This document shows positions 34,290 to 46,398 of a DNA stretch of 64,000 bases, piece after piece. Numbering within the stretch: position 1 is the stretch's first letter; each line of letters opens with the position of its first letter. The position numbers were made by a program, and so were the translations under genes. Below the pieces are notes generated by a model. That model was not told the DNA's origin, searched no databases, and saw only the letters and a program-made list of their open reading frames with translations. Origin of the DNA: Cryptomeria japonica (taxonomy: Eukaryota; Streptophyta; Pinopsida; Cupressales; Cupressaceae); NCBI RefSeq assembly GCF_030272615.1, contig NC_081413.1, positions 720,580,367 to 720,644,366 on the forward strand. The letters are read 5' to 3'.

Positions 34290-35547
34290 TGCTATGCTCA
34301 AATTCATCATTGCTAAAAATGAAATAAGGAAAATTATGAATCCCTTAACTATCTAAGCAATTCAAACATAAAACCAATGAAATAGATGCAAAATGAAATT
34401 AAATTAAACAATATGAAACTCCCTATTGTGCGTCATGGCTTCCATTGTTCTTCTCTTCTCTATGGTATGAGGACTCTCAGATATTACGCTGGCAACCTGC
34501 AATTGACACAAAGATTCAAAGTTTATGATTATTGAAAACAGAGATTGAATGCTCAATTTATAGATTTTTGGAGGAGATTGATTGAAAGGTGGATCATATT
34601 GATCAAGAGGTGGAACTCAGGTGAGCTCACATCGAAATTGATAGTTGAACTGTTGATTTAGAGGTGAAAAAGAATAGATTGAATAGATTAATTGAGTCAA
34701 CTGATTGAGAAAAAGCTAATTGAGGGAAGAAAAAGAATGATTGGAAGAAATAAAGAGGATGACAAAGAAAACTTTATTTAGAAAAAGCTAACTAGAAGAT
34801 GAAAATAGAGATTGGAGAGATATTTGAATTAATTAATTAATTAATTTAGCATGTGTTTGCACTTTAAATTAGATTTTCAATTTAATCTTTGCATGAGATT
34901 TAATTCAAATAATTGAATTTATTCAATTTAATATCTGAATATATTTAAAACTTGACTTTGATTTTCAATTTGATTTTTGAAATCATGGACATGTAATTGA
35001 AATTAGGAGAAATTAGAAGAAATATGAAATTGAATGAAATTAGAAGAATTAATTAGTTAATTAAATGAAATTAGAATTTGGGGACTTGGAATTTGAATTA
35101 GAGAAAATAATTAGTTAATTAAATAATTTAAAGAAACTATTTAATTTATTTAGAAATTGAATTTAATTAAATAATAGAGATTATTTAAATTAAAAGATTA
35201 AAATCACAATTAATTAAATAATAAATATTTAATTAATATTTAGAAACGGATTAATGATTAATTGATTAGAGATAGAAATTGAGAATATAATTTATTTAAA
35301 TAATAAAGAAAGTTTAAATTGAGGAATTAATCGAAGTTAATTAAATAATAAATATTTAATTAATATTAGAAAATGGTTAAATGATTAAATGATGAAAGAA
35401 TAAGAAATAGAATAATTAGTAAGATGATGAGGAAAAATAAAATTAGAAGAATAAGATTAATTAACTTAAAAAAATAATTAAAGAATTATTTAATCAATTA
35501 GACGAATAATTATTAAATGATCAATGAGACATTTTTAGGTGTCTACA
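34290..35547 (-). repeat. Gypsy-2 3' LTR
   Basis: The right end GTGTCTACA at 35547, followed by the complement of a purine tract, parallels gypsy-1. The left end is approximate; TGTGCTATGC near 34289 is a candidate. A minus-strand TATA-like box (TATAAATTGAGC in sense) lies near 34556-34567. 34830-35520 is very AT-rich, built of AATTAATTAAATA-type repeats, like the end of the gypsy-1 LTR but much longer. Confidence 0.7.
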
Positions 35548-35562
35548 TTTTCTCCTCTTTGA
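35548..35562 (-). other. Gypsy-2 polypurine tract
   Basis: In element sense TCAAAGAGGAGAAAA directly before TGTAGACAC, the LTR start. Same position and pattern as in gypsy-1. Confidence 0.75.
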
Positions 35563-35818
35563 GACAATGTTGGAATGATGTTGTTTCAAAGAAAATGAAA
35601 GATTCTGCCCCAGTACGCATTGGTACCACTGTATAGTGTAAATATGGCCCCTCGGAAAAGGTGGTCAAAAAATTTGAAAAATGAGACCATATTTTTTATA
35701 TCAATATAATAAGCAATTTTGTGAAGTTTCGTGCAATTTTGAGATCGTTTGAGTAGGCTACAAGTTGTTTGAAGCTAGACCGTGGGTGTCGAGGTGTCAA
35801 AAAACCCTAATTTTGAGC

Positions 35819-35827
35819 TATAAAAGG
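35819..35827 (+). promoter_or_regulatory. TATA box of the antisense PMD gene (gypsy-2)
   Basis: TATAAAAGG, 99 bp upstream of the ATG at 35918 and on the strand opposite the element's purine tract. Mirrors 17326 in gypsy-1. Confidence 0.65.
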
Positions 35828-35917
35828 AGATTTTAGGTTTTCATTTTCTCATTTGCAATTTGGTAATTCTTGGTTTTCTCTGCGAATCTTGTGCTTTCTT
35901 GCAAGTATTTGATCATC

Positions 35918-36422
35918 ATGACTAGTTATAGATCTCGATTGCACCTATTTGACTGAGTACATTCATATTAGAGACCTCCTGGGACTGGCGGCATGGTATT
36001 TTTCTAAATTTTTGCTTGATTTTTTGTCTATTTTTCTATTTTTCCAAAAAAAATTCTAGTGTTCAATTTTTCCTTTCTGTCATGCAATAGCATGTTGGTT
36101 ATCACACATTCATTCTTAATGTACCACATTCACCATAAACGTTACACATATGCCTTAATTGTTACACATTAGCTCATAATGTTACACATTAGTTCATTTC
36201 TTGACGCAATTGTGTTTAATGTTACACATGCGCTCATTTCATTATGCATTAGCTCATAATGTCACACATAAGCCATAACTGTACCATATTAGTAATAAAT
36301 GTCACACATTTATTGTATGTGAATATTTTTTGTCATGTGTTTGATAATTTTTTACTTTCTCGTGATCCGATATCTGATATTTTTAACATTTTCTCTTTGC
36401 AGGAGAATATTGGAGTGCTATA
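35918..36422 (+). pseudogene. Antisense PMD gene of gypsy-2: exon 1, intron, start of exon 2
   Basis: Exon 1 (35918-35995) is 26 codons, MTSYRSRLHLFD*VHSY*RPP.., aligning with the Arg/Tyr-rich exon 1 of gypsy-1. The donor is ATG|GTATTT. The 407-bp intron ends CTCTTTGCAG at 36402. Exon 2 opens GAG AAT ATT GGA GTG (ENIGV, matching ERLGV in gypsy-1). Five codons later it is split by Copia element B after CTATA (36418-36422). The gene resumes at 46399. Two stops in exon 1 show decay. Confidence 0.75.
36100..36320 (+). repeat. 20-bp phased repeat in the gypsy-2 antisense intron
   Basis: About ten copies of TGTTACACATTAGCTCATAA-like units, many at 20-bp spacing, with TGTYACACAT the most constant part. 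It occupies the same intron position as the TAGCGC array of gypsy-1 but with a different motif; one copy contains ATGCGCTCA. Confidence 0.8.
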
Positions 36423-37297
36423 TGATGGTATGATGAAATAATAAGTATTCGATAGAATGCTAAGAGGGGGGGGGTGAATCAGTATATTGAAAAAGTGATA
36501 TAGAGTTCCCAAACTCAAATTCAATCTCACAAAGTAAACTTTTCTCAATCAAAATCAATAATCATAAGAAGACTTGACATTAAGCAATTTGACTGTTATA
36601 GCAACTTAACAATAAAACAACTTCAACCTTTATGTAAATCAATAATGCTTAAACATAACTCAACATAGTCATCCTTCAATGCTTCATAAAAAAATAATCT
36701 AATCAATATGTAACATCACATCCACAAAAGAATTCACCACTTGACACAAATGTTTATACGTGGAAAACCCAAATAGGTAAAAACCACGGTGAGATGGGAC
36801 TCACAAAGATATCTATTTGAACTCTTCTGAAGTTTGTCCTGTTAGGAGCCAAAGCCTGTTAGAGCTTTATAATAAGTCTTGTTAAGAACTAATTCCTATT
36901 TAAGAATCACCCGGTTAAGGGATTTACATATATGCCTTGATGAAAAAGCACAATACCCTATTAGGAGTAACCTTGCTGAAGGATTTAAGAATCCAAGCTA
37001 ATGGACCACCTTGTTAGAGGATTTAATGAGTAACCAAGCTTGTTAGAGCTTACCCAGTTAGGGGATTTCACTTCTGTTGTAATTGTTAGAAACAATAGTT
37101 TTTGTTGATCTGTCTGAATAACACTACACTTGCTTGATCAGACCCTTCTTAAGCTTCAATCTGTCTTTACTCAAAGTACAGATCCATCCACTGGTTAGGA
37201 AGCTACACTCACAAGTTTCTACCAATCTTGTCAACTTTGCCAACACTTTTACAAAAAAATTCATCGACCTTAAATACACAAACAATTAGGTTGGTAA
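36423..37297 (-). repeat. Element B 3' LTR, left part
   Basis: Starts TGATGGTATGATG, matching 44966 onward. It is interrupted after GGTAA (37293-37297) by element E and resumes at 39892. It has a 9-G run before TGAATC near its end and repeated CTGTTAGG/GATTT segments. Confidence 0.92.
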
Positions 37298-39886
37298 TAT
37301 TAGGATTCCCAAAGATACTGAGAGGGGGGGGGGGTGAATTAGTATCTAACCGGTTATATAATTTACTTGATTTAAAACATGTAAAGCATATCAATACTGT
37401 ATACCGATAAACCAAAAGTAATGCAATAAACAAAGATAACAACAACCACATGAAAATAACACCATAACACAGTAGTTTTAACGAGGAAACCCAGTGTGGG
37501 AAAAACCTCGGTGGGATTTGTGACTGACAATATTCGCTTATTGGCCAATAAGGGAATATTACTGCTACAATAGGGGCCTGCACATGCCGAAAGGCCAAGT
37601 GCCTAGAGCTCACTGTTCAAATACAAAATAAGAAGTCACACTGACTTACAAAATGGATTATACAAATCCAATGTCTTGTACTGCTTCAAAATAGCATATG
37701 TTATGCCAGATCCAGTACCGGTTTTAGCTCTGCTGCATACATAAACCCTTAACCTATAATTCGCATAATAGGTCTGCCCTTTTTTGCCTATCACATAATT
37801 CTTCTTCTTCTTCATTTTTCTTCCTATCTTCAATTTCCTTGCAAAATCTCATAGTCATATCCTGCATCTCATTCTATGTTATACTTATCTCTTGTCTTAG
37901 TTTGTTTACCAGATCATTAAGAGTTTCCTTTTCATCTCCCTCTTTCTACATCTTCTCACAAAGTTCTCTTCTTTTATTCCTTGTTATAGTGTAATTCTCT
38001 TGAAGTGCTTGAATGATATCCTAAGCAGCTTTTAGATCATCTTCAAGTTTGATATTCTTCAATTTTTCTGCATCATAATCTGAAAGAGCTATTTTCAATT
38101 GTTCTCTTAAGTTTTCGATCTCTATCGGTTGCAAGATCTTCCTCAAGCTGTTAGGCTTCTAAAAATAGAGGACCAGGCTTTGATACCAATTGTTAGGATT
38201 CCCAAAGATACTGAGAGGGGGGGGGTGAATCAGTATCTAACCGGTTATATAATTTAGTTGATTTAAAACATGTAAAGCATATCAATACTGTATACCGGTA
38301 AACCAAAAGTAATGCAATAAATAAAGATAACAACAACCACATGAAAAACACACTATAACACAGTAGTTTTAATGAGGAAACCCGGTGTAGAAAAAACCTC
38401 GATGGGATTTGTGACCCACAATATTTGCTTACTAGCCAATAAGGGAATATTATTGCTATAATAGGGGCCTGCACATGCAGGAAGGCCAAGTGCCTAGAGC
38501 TCACTGCTCAAATACAAAATAGGAAGTCACATTGACTTACAAAATGGATTATACAAATCCAATTGTACTGCTTCAAAATAGTATTTGTTATGCCAGATCC
38601 AGTACCAGTTTTAGCTCTGCTACATACATAAACCCTTAACCTATAATTCACATAATAGGTTTGCCCTTTTTTGCCTATCACATAATTCTTCTTCTTCTTC
38701 ATTTTTCTTCCTATCTTCAATTTCCTTGCAAAATCTCATAGTCATATCTTGTATCTCATTCTGTGTTGTACTTATCTCTTGTCTTAGTTTGTTTACCAAA
38801 TCATTAGGAGTTTCCTTTTCATCTCCCTCTTTCTGCATCTTCTCACAAAGTTCTCTTCTTTTATTCCTTGCTATATTGTAATTCTCTTGAAGTGCTTGAA
38901 TGATATCCTGAGCAACTTTTAGATCATCTTAAAGTTTGATATTCTTCAATTTTTCAGCATCATAATCTGAAAGAGCTATTTTCAATTGTTCTCTTAAGTT
39001 TTCCATCTCTACCAGTTGCAAGATCTTCCTCAAGCTGTTAGGCTTCTGAAAATAAAGGACCAAGCTTTGATACCAATTGTTAGGATTCCCAAAGATACTG
39101 AGAGGGGGGGGGGGGGGTGAATCAGTATCTAACCCACTATATAATTTACTTGATTTAAAACATGTAAAACATATCAATACTATATACCGGTAAACCAAAA
39201 GTAATGCAACAAACAAAGATAACAACAACCACATGAAAAGAACACCATAAATAGTAGTTTTAATGAGGAAACCCGGTGTGGAAAAAACCTCAGTGGGATT
39301 TGTGACCCACAATATTCACTTACTAGCCAATAAGGGAATATTACTGCTACAATAGGGGCCTGCATATGTAGGAAGGCCAAGTGCCTAGAGCTCACTACTC
39401 AAATACAAAATAAGAAGTCACACTAACTTACAAAATGGATTATACAAATCCAATGTCTTGTACTGCTTCAAAATAGCATCTGCTATGCCAGATCCAGTAC
39501 CGGTTTTAGCTCTGCTGCATACATAAACCCTTAACCTTTAATTCGCATAATAGGTCTATCTTTTTCACCTATCACATTATTCTTCATTCTTACTACACTT
39601 AAATGTTCTACAATGATCTCATACATATATGAGTCATATTACAACTCACCATGTCGGCTTACAATGATTTTACAATTAATTACAAAATACATTATAAACA
39701 AAATTCCTGTCAGCCAAGATGTCGGTATCCTTCCTTTGTCTGCCAGTGACCTATGTGCCAATGTAGAGTTTGTCATTGCCAGTGTCAGTATATTGTCTTG
39801 CCGGTATCATATGATTGCAAGGTTGCCATCAATGACAAAACCTTCAATTACCTACAATTTCTCATTGGAGTGTGCATTTGCCAACA
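37298..39886 (-). mobile_element. Element E: tandem array of three Copia LTRs
   Basis: Bounded by GGTAA on both sides (37293-37297, 39887-39891). LTR starts occur at 37298 (TATTAGG), 38191 and 39078 (both TGTTAGG), about 890 bp apart. Only the last (39078-39886, 809 bp) is full length. The other two contain the distal part of the LTR fused directly to about 400 bp of internal sequence. That internal stretch has primer-site sequence (GATACCAA context at 38180 and 39070) and a coiled-coil gag start (QLKIALSDYDAEKLKN; KLRQEISTTQNEIQDM). There is no pol. The same LTR family is at 4483-5260. Confidence 0.88.
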
Positions 39887-39891
39887 GGTAA

Positions 39892-40451
39892 CACAAGCAA
39901 AAACCTAATTCTCATCATCAAGATTACAAACAAGTTGGTACAATCTTGACCATTAGAAATCATAACAATCTCTTCACATTCTTCAAGAAAATTCTAACAG
40001 CTCCATGATTAATACTCCATTGGACTTTGTAACTCATCACGCGTTGTGCATTAGATGCAATCCACTTTGCTCCTTTCCAAGAAATCAAACAAATGTGCTA
40101 AATCGATTTGAACTTATCCTTATACAATGATCACACGTGTCTCCATCATTTTCGCTCAACAGGTAATAAACCAACAAACTTGACCGGTTAGGGTTTATCA
40201 ACAGGTTAAGGTTTATCGATTACATTACATAGATATATTTAACCCTTCATACTAGTTCACCGGTTTTACTCACAAACTTTACATACCGGTTACAACATTT
40301 TACAAATCTCTTCTTACTCTCTTCTTACTGGTTTACAAGACAAAATCAATAACAACAATAACATCAACAATATCATGAATATCATTATATCGGTTCAATT
40401 GACATCAATGACAACATATCATTAATGGAATCTATATGCAAAATGCCAACA
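39892..40451 (-). repeat. Element B 3' LTR, right part
   Basis: Continues the LTR after element E, matching 45848-46393, and ends CAAAATGCCAACA at 40451. A further 17 bases (40452-40468) repeat the LTR tip before the polypurine tract at about 40469-40481 (in sense CCAAAGGGGGAGAT). Confidence 0.88.
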
Positions 40452-40481
40452 ATTTGAAAATGCCAACAATCTCCCCCTTTG

Positions 40482-41390
40482 GAATTGATGGAAATACAAA
40501 TTAAATGCTTTAGATTGTTGCTGTGATTAGTGAATAGGTATCCCATTTTACATTACCAAGTATTCATCTTACTCTATCTATCTTCAATCTATCACTGGTT
40601 CTTCTCCCTTTCAATCACATAATACTTCTCCCCCTTTGACAACAATGCCAAAGTGAAAGTAAAAACATGTAATTCTTCTCTCACTGTGCATTAACATAGT
40701 ACTACAAATAGATGCTCCCCCTGTGGAAAACATCCACTTATTCATTAATCTGTGTAAGATTCTACAAGAAATTCAGGGAGTGATGCAATCAGCATCATGC
40801 TCAACTAACTTCATGAAGAGGGACAACCCCCAATTGACTTCTAAGATACTCAAAAGTGGTCTTAGGAAGAGGTTTGGTAAAGATATCTGCAAGCTTTTCC
40901 GTAGTAGAAACATGCTCCAAGATAACATCTTTACATTGAACTTCTTCCCTCTAGAAGTGATATTTTAACTCAATACGCTTAGTCCTTGCATGCAAAACGA
41001 GATTTATTGAAATGTTTATTGCACTTGTATTATCACACAAAATCTTTATAGGTTTCGATATTTTCATCTTAAAACCTTCCAAAATGTGTCTCATCCACAT
41101 AGCTTACGTGCAACTCATATATGCTTCTACATACTCAGCTTCAGTAGTAGATTATGAAGTACAACTCCTCTTTTTGCTACTCCAAGAAACTAACCTTCCT
41201 CCAAGAAAAAAAGCTCCATTGGTAGTACTTTTTTGGTCATCAATATTTCCTACCCAGTCAGCATCTGTATACACTTTGAAATCAAAATTTACACCATATG
41301 GATACCATAACCCATAGTCAATAGTACCTTTCAAATATCTAAAAATTCTCTTAGTTTCCATTAGATGTGCTTCCTTTCGATTTTTTTTGA
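40482..41390 (-). pseudogene. Element B pol: RNase H
   Basis: 41152-41390 holds KRIFRYLKGTIDYGLWYP, VYTDADWVGNIDDQKSTT and GGRLVSWSSKKRSC. After a frameshift, further pieces read EAEYVEAYMSCT, ILCDNTSAINISINLV, HARTKRIELKYHF and IFTKPLPKTTFEYLRSQLGV to about 40800. Several stops. 40482-40800 is untranslated tail. Confidence 0.88.
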
Positions 41391-42574
41391 AATCTATCAA
41401 CAATACCGACTGCATGGGCAATATCTGGTTGACTATGAACAACATAGTGTAATTTGCCAATCATTGATCTGTATTCCTTTTCATCTACAGTCTTAGATGC
41501 ATCATCCTTGGACAATTTACAACCTATAACCATTGGGGTTCCAACTGGTTTACAGTCACTCATACCAAAAGTTTTCAAAACGTCTTTCACATATTTGGAT
41601 TGAGTAATGAAAATGCCATTCTTCATCTGTTGTATCTGTAAGCCTATGACATTTTTTATTTCCCCTACTAATGACATCTCAAACTCATTTTTCATTTCAT
41701 CAACAAAACAATTACTCATGCCATCATTACCTCCAAATATAATGTCATCAACAAATACTTCACTAACCAGTATATCATCTCCTTTAGACTTGAGATAAAT
41801 GTTGCTATCATCACTGGTTCTAGAAAAGCCTATCTTCATCAGATGAGTATGAAGCCATTCATACCATGCTCTAGGTGCCTACTTCAATCCATACAAAGCT
41901 TTATGCAATTTGCATACCATATATTCCTTATCTATCAATGCATAACCATCAGGCTGCTCTATATAAGCTTCTTCTTCTAACATCCCATTCAAAAATGCAG
42001 ACTTGACATCGGTCTGGTATACCTTGAAATTTTTATGTGCTACAAATGCAAGTAATTTTCTGACACCTTCTAGTCTTGCTACTGGTGCAAAAGTTTCTCC
42101 ATAGTCTTCTCCTTCTTGTGCATATCCCTTGCAGACTAATCTTGCCTTATTCCGAACTACAACACCATCTTCATTTAACTTGTTTCTAAATACCCATTTA
42201 GTACCTATAACATTCTTGTTTATCGATCGGGGTACCAGGGTCCAAGTGTTATTCTTCTCAATTTGATCTAACTCCTCCTCCCTAGCTTTCACCCATTGAT
42301 CATCACCAAATGCCTCTTTATCACTTCTAGGTTCAAAAGTGGATATCATGCAAGAGTTCTCTTTTAATCTCCTTCTAGTTTGTACTCCAACATCCTTATT
42401 CCCAATTATCTGTTCAGGACTATGATTTAGTCTCACATACCTAGGTAAAACATGATCATTCTCTTCAGGTTCAGCTTCATTATTGTCATCTTCTTCTGAA
42501 TTTATTTGTTCCAGTTGAACAAGTACATCAGGATTTGCTTTACCAGTTTCTGTCTTAACAGTTTCAGGTTCCAA
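41391..42574 (-). pseudogene. Element B pol: reverse transcriptase
   Basis: Two long frames (42574-41879 and 41839-41351) join at a stop, YGLK*APRAWY (CAG to TAG at 41879). Motifs: [76 protein letters not shown], catalytic FVDDIIFGG, NVIGLQIQQ and SKYVKDVLKTFGM. This is one of the best preserved RTs in the window. Confidence 0.93.
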
Positions 42575-43797
42575 AAGGAAAATTCAAGGATCTTCATCCT
42601 TTTTGTCTAAACTTCTTCCTTTAGCAACTTCAGGATATTCACCTACATGAACATCAACACTCTCAACAATTCTATGTGTCTGGTTGTTGAAGCATTTATA
42701 GGCCTTACTCTTGGTGGAATAGCCAAGAAATATGCCTTCATCACTCTTACCTTCAAACTTGCTTATATAATCACCTCTTTTAATAAAACATTTTCTTCCA
42801 AATATTTTAAAATAGCTAACATCAGGTGACCTCCCATACCAGTATTCATAAGGGCTTTTGTCCTTACCTTTTTTCATCAGAACCTGGTTCATTGTGTAGA
42901 CTGTTGTACTTATAGCTTCTCTCCAAAATGTTCTCACCACATCTCCTTGTATCAACATTGTCCTGGCCACTTCAACTACTGTCATGTTGTTTCTTTCTGC
43001 TATGTCATTCTGCTGTGGTATCCTAGGTGCAGAAAGCTGCCGCTTGATACCATTATCATCATAGTACTTAGTGAATTCCTCAGAAGTAAATTCACTACCT
43101 TGATCTATTCTCAAACATTTAATCTTCTTGCCACTCTCTTTCTCAGCTAAGGCTTTGAATGCCTTGAATTTACCAAAAGATTCATTTTCTCCTTCAAGAA
43201 TGTCACCCACATCATCCTTGAATAGTCATTAGTGAAGATCATAAAGTATCTATTACCTTGAATGCTTCTTGTTCTTATTGGTCCACATAGATCAATATGA
43301 ACCAAATGTAACAAGTGTTCCACTGAGAATGACTTTCTCTTGAAAGTTGAAGAAGCCATCTTTCCTAATTGACATTCTTTACAAAGAGTATTGACCGGTT
43401 TGTCTAGCTGAGACAGACCTCTTACAGTCTTAGACTTGCTTACATTAATAGTATTGTCAAAATTAATATGACAAAATCTCCTATGCCAAAGCCACTTGCC
43501 ATCCATGTTTGCAATCAAACAATTGCTAACTTTAGGATTGAGATGAAATAGATTACCTCCGGTTTGTTTACCGATTGCAATCAATTCACCTTTGTTGTCA
43601 AAGATTTTGCACATACCATTTTTGAACCCCAGTGGGTATCCTTTGTCATTAAGTTGTGCCACACTCAGAAGATTGTGTTTTAGGCCTTCAACCCAGTAGA
43701 CATCGTTAGCACTATTTTTTCCATTAAGAGAAATGACTCCTTTGCCTTTTAACCATAAAGGGTGAGTCATTGCCAAATTTGACAACATTGCCATCAA
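42575..43797 (-). pseudogene. Element B pol: GAG-pre-integrase and integrase
   Basis: The frame at 43147-43797 holds LKHNLLSVAQLNDKGYPL, WLWHRRFCHINFDN and CKECQLGK (zinc region), then VHIDLCGPIRT (first Asp) and FTNDYSRMMWV. After a frameshift near 43180-43200, 42584-43210 continues with CLRIDQGSEF (second Asp), IPQQNDIAERNN (Glu; the usual N-G-V is N-D-I) and SPYEYWYGR to the end. All three catalytic residues survive. Confidence 0.92.
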
Positions 43798-44146
43798 ATT
43801 CTTTCAGGAAAATAAATTTGGTCTGATCACCAGTCATGTGATGTGAACAACCACTATCAATGATCCAATCATCAAAGTTATCCATCCTAGATACTAGTGC
43901 CTTCTGATCTAATAATTCTTCCTTAATAGCTACAAACACAATATCTTCACTAGCACCATCATCAATAATACCACTGTCAATAGCTATAAGACAATCTCTC
44001 TTGGCTTCACCCTTATACTTCTTAAATTTGTCTCTTTTGTACTCATTTTCACAATTAGGGAAATTAGTTGCTATATGACCAATTTTGTTGCATGCAAAAC
44101 ATTTTAAAGGTAACTTATCTTTATTTTTACCAATGCCTCTAGGAAG
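43798..44146 (-). pseudogene. Element B pol: zinc knuckle and protease
   Basis: The frame at 43724-43939 contains WIIDSGCSHHMTGD, an intact Copia protease active site. Upstream in a stop-broken frame is CFACNKIGHIATNFPNC, a zinc knuckle in which the final Cys position is shifted. A small frameshift near 43750 separates protease from the pre-integrase frame. Confidence 0.85.
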
Positions 44147-44894
44147 TCATTTTGCCAACAATGCTTCAAGTTCCACTAAGTTGTCTTCATCATCAACATC
44201 TCTGCTGGATCTAGATTCATAGCTATGGCTAGCATCTTTACTTCTTCTCACAGATGGGTTAGAAACAAAGGCTCTAAATGCAGATCCTAATCTCTGTACA
44301 CTACCATCATAGCCATTTAGTTCAAAAGCAGTAAGTTTGCCAATAATATAGTCAAGAGATACCTTAGATTTATCAATGGACTTGCTCCTGAATAGCTGCA
44401 ACTCGGATATCATAGACTGTTAACAGAGTTCTCAATACCTTATTGATCACTGTGGGATCTTCCACTTTCCCTCCTGCACTCTTAATCTCTCCTACTATCT
44501 CTTTTATCCTTTAACCATACTGCTAGATATTCTCCCCTTCAGACATTCTCATATCACCAAACAGTCCTCTTAGACTCTCTTCTTTAGCAATCTTGATATG
44601 CTCATCACCGCTATAGATATCTTCTAGTTTCTTCCATACTTCATATGCAGTTTCAAGACCATGAACATCTACATATTCAACATTAGACATGGAACTGATA
44701 ATAGACTCTAATGGTTAATGATTTTCTTGTTGTTATTTCTTCTGATCATCAGTTAGGATTCTAGTAGGTGTGTTATACTTAGTTTCTATATGATCCCAAT
44801 ACTGGCTACCAAGACTTTTGATGTAAATATTCATTCTATTGCTCCATATTCTATAGTTATCTTTGTTGAACTTTGGACCTTCTTTCTTCATCAT
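44147..44894 (-). pseudogene. Element B gag
   Basis: ATG at 44892-44894 opens MMKKEGPKFNKDNYRIWSN. It continues with NIYIKSLGSQYWDHIE and EYVDVHGLETAYEVWKKLEDIYSG, typical of Copia gag. Then stops at about 44715, 44515 and 44420 precede the clean frame 44147-44413 (YIIGKLTAFELNGYDG). Confidence 0.82.
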
Positions 44895-44942
44895 GATCTA
44901 CAAGATCTTTTCCTCAAGCTGTTAGGCTTTTAGAAAAAGAGG

Positions 44943-44964
44943 ACCTGAGACACTCTGATACCAA
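44943..44964 (-). other. Element B primer-binding site
   Basis: In element sense ATTGGTATCAGAGTGTCTC starts one base from the LTR end. It matches TGGTATCAGAG, the initiator tRNA-Met primer site. Confidence 0.9.
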
Positions 44965-44965
44965 T

Positions 44966-46393
44966 TGATGGTATGATGAAATAATAAGTATCTGGTATAA
45001 TACTGAGAGGGGGGTGGGGGGTGAATCAGTATATTGAAAAAATGATAGAGTTCCCAAACTCAAATTCAATCTCACAAAGTAAACTTTTCTCAATCGAAAT
45101 TAATAATCATAAGAATACTTGACATTAACTGGTTTGACTGTTATAGCAACTTAATAGTAAAACAACTTCAACCTTTATGTAAATCAATAATTCTTAAACA
45201 TAACTCAACATAGTCATCCTTCAATGCTTCATCAGAAATTAATCTAATCGACATGTAACATCACATCCACAAAAGCATTCACCAATTGACACAAATGTTT
45301 ATATGTCGAAAACCCAAATAGGTAAAAAACCACGGTGAGATGGGACTCACAAAGATAGCTATCTGAACTCTTCTGAAGTTCACCCTATTAGGAGCCAAAT
45401 CCTGTTAGAGCTTTACAATAAGTCTTGTTAAGAACTAATTCATGTTTAGTAATCTCTCGATTAAGGGATTTACAAATATGCCTTGATGAAAAAGCATAAT
45501 ACCCTGTTAGGAGTAACCTCGCTGGAGGATTTAAGAATCCAAGCTAATGGACCACCTTGTTAGAGGATTTAATGAGTAACCAATCTTGTTAGAGCTTACC
45601 TGGTTAGGGGATTTCACTTTTGTTGTAATTGTTAAAAAACAATAGTTTTTGTTGATCTGTCTGAATAGCACTACACTTGCTTGGTCAGATCCTTCTTAAG
45701 GTTCAATCTATCTTTAGTCAAAGTACAAATCCATCCACCATTAGGCAACTGCGCACTCACAAGTTTCTACCAATCTTGTCAACTTTGCCAACACTTTTAC
45801 AAACAACTTCATCAACCTTAAATACACAAACAATTAGATCAGTAACACAAGAAAAAACCTAATTCTCATCATCAAGATTACAAACAAGTTGGCACAATCT
45901 TGACCGTTACAAATCATAACAATCTCTTCACATTCTTCAAGAAAATTCCAAGCGCTCCATGATCACCGCTCCATTGGACTTTGTAACTCATCATGCACTA
46001 TGCATTAGATGCAATCCACTTTGCTCCTTTCCAAGAAATCAAACAAACACACTAAATCAATTTGAACTTATCCTTATACAATGATCACACGTGTCTCCAT
46101 CATTTCCGCTAACCAACATACTTGATCAGTTAGGGTTTATCAATAAGTTAGGGTTTACCAGTTATATAACATAGATATGTTTAACCCTTCATACCAGTTC
46201 ATCGGTTTTACTCACAAACTTTACATACCGGTTACAACATTTTACAAATCTCTTCTTACTCTCTTCTTACCAATTTACAATACAAAAGCAATAACAATAA
46301 TAACATCAGAAATATCATGAATATCGTTATACTAGTTCAATTGACATCAATAACAACATATCATTAATGCAATCTAAATGCAAAATGCCAACA
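44966..46393 (-). repeat. Element B 5' LTR
   Basis: 1428 bp, TGATGGTATG to AATGCCAACA, followed by CTATA. Uninterrupted copy of the LTR split at 36423-40451. Confidence 0.94.
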
Positions 46394-46398
46394 CTATA

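Larger units (their letters stand above)
36423..46393 (-). mobile_element. Copia element B, complete but decayed
   Basis: Both LTRs, primer site, purine tract and target duplication CTATA (36418-36422 and 46394-46398). It is 9971 bp as it stands and about 7.4 kb without the nested element E. Order on the minus strand: LTR, primer site, gag, protease, integrase, RT, RNase H, LTR. The FVDDIIFGG RT and coding style match element C, suggesting the SIRE/Maximus group. It sits inside exon 2 of gypsy-2's antisense gene. Confidence 0.95.

Noticed and set aside
34094-34327. 77-codon hydrophobic ORF
   Set aside because: It crosses the boundary of solo LTR D into flanking sequence and so cannot be a conserved gene.
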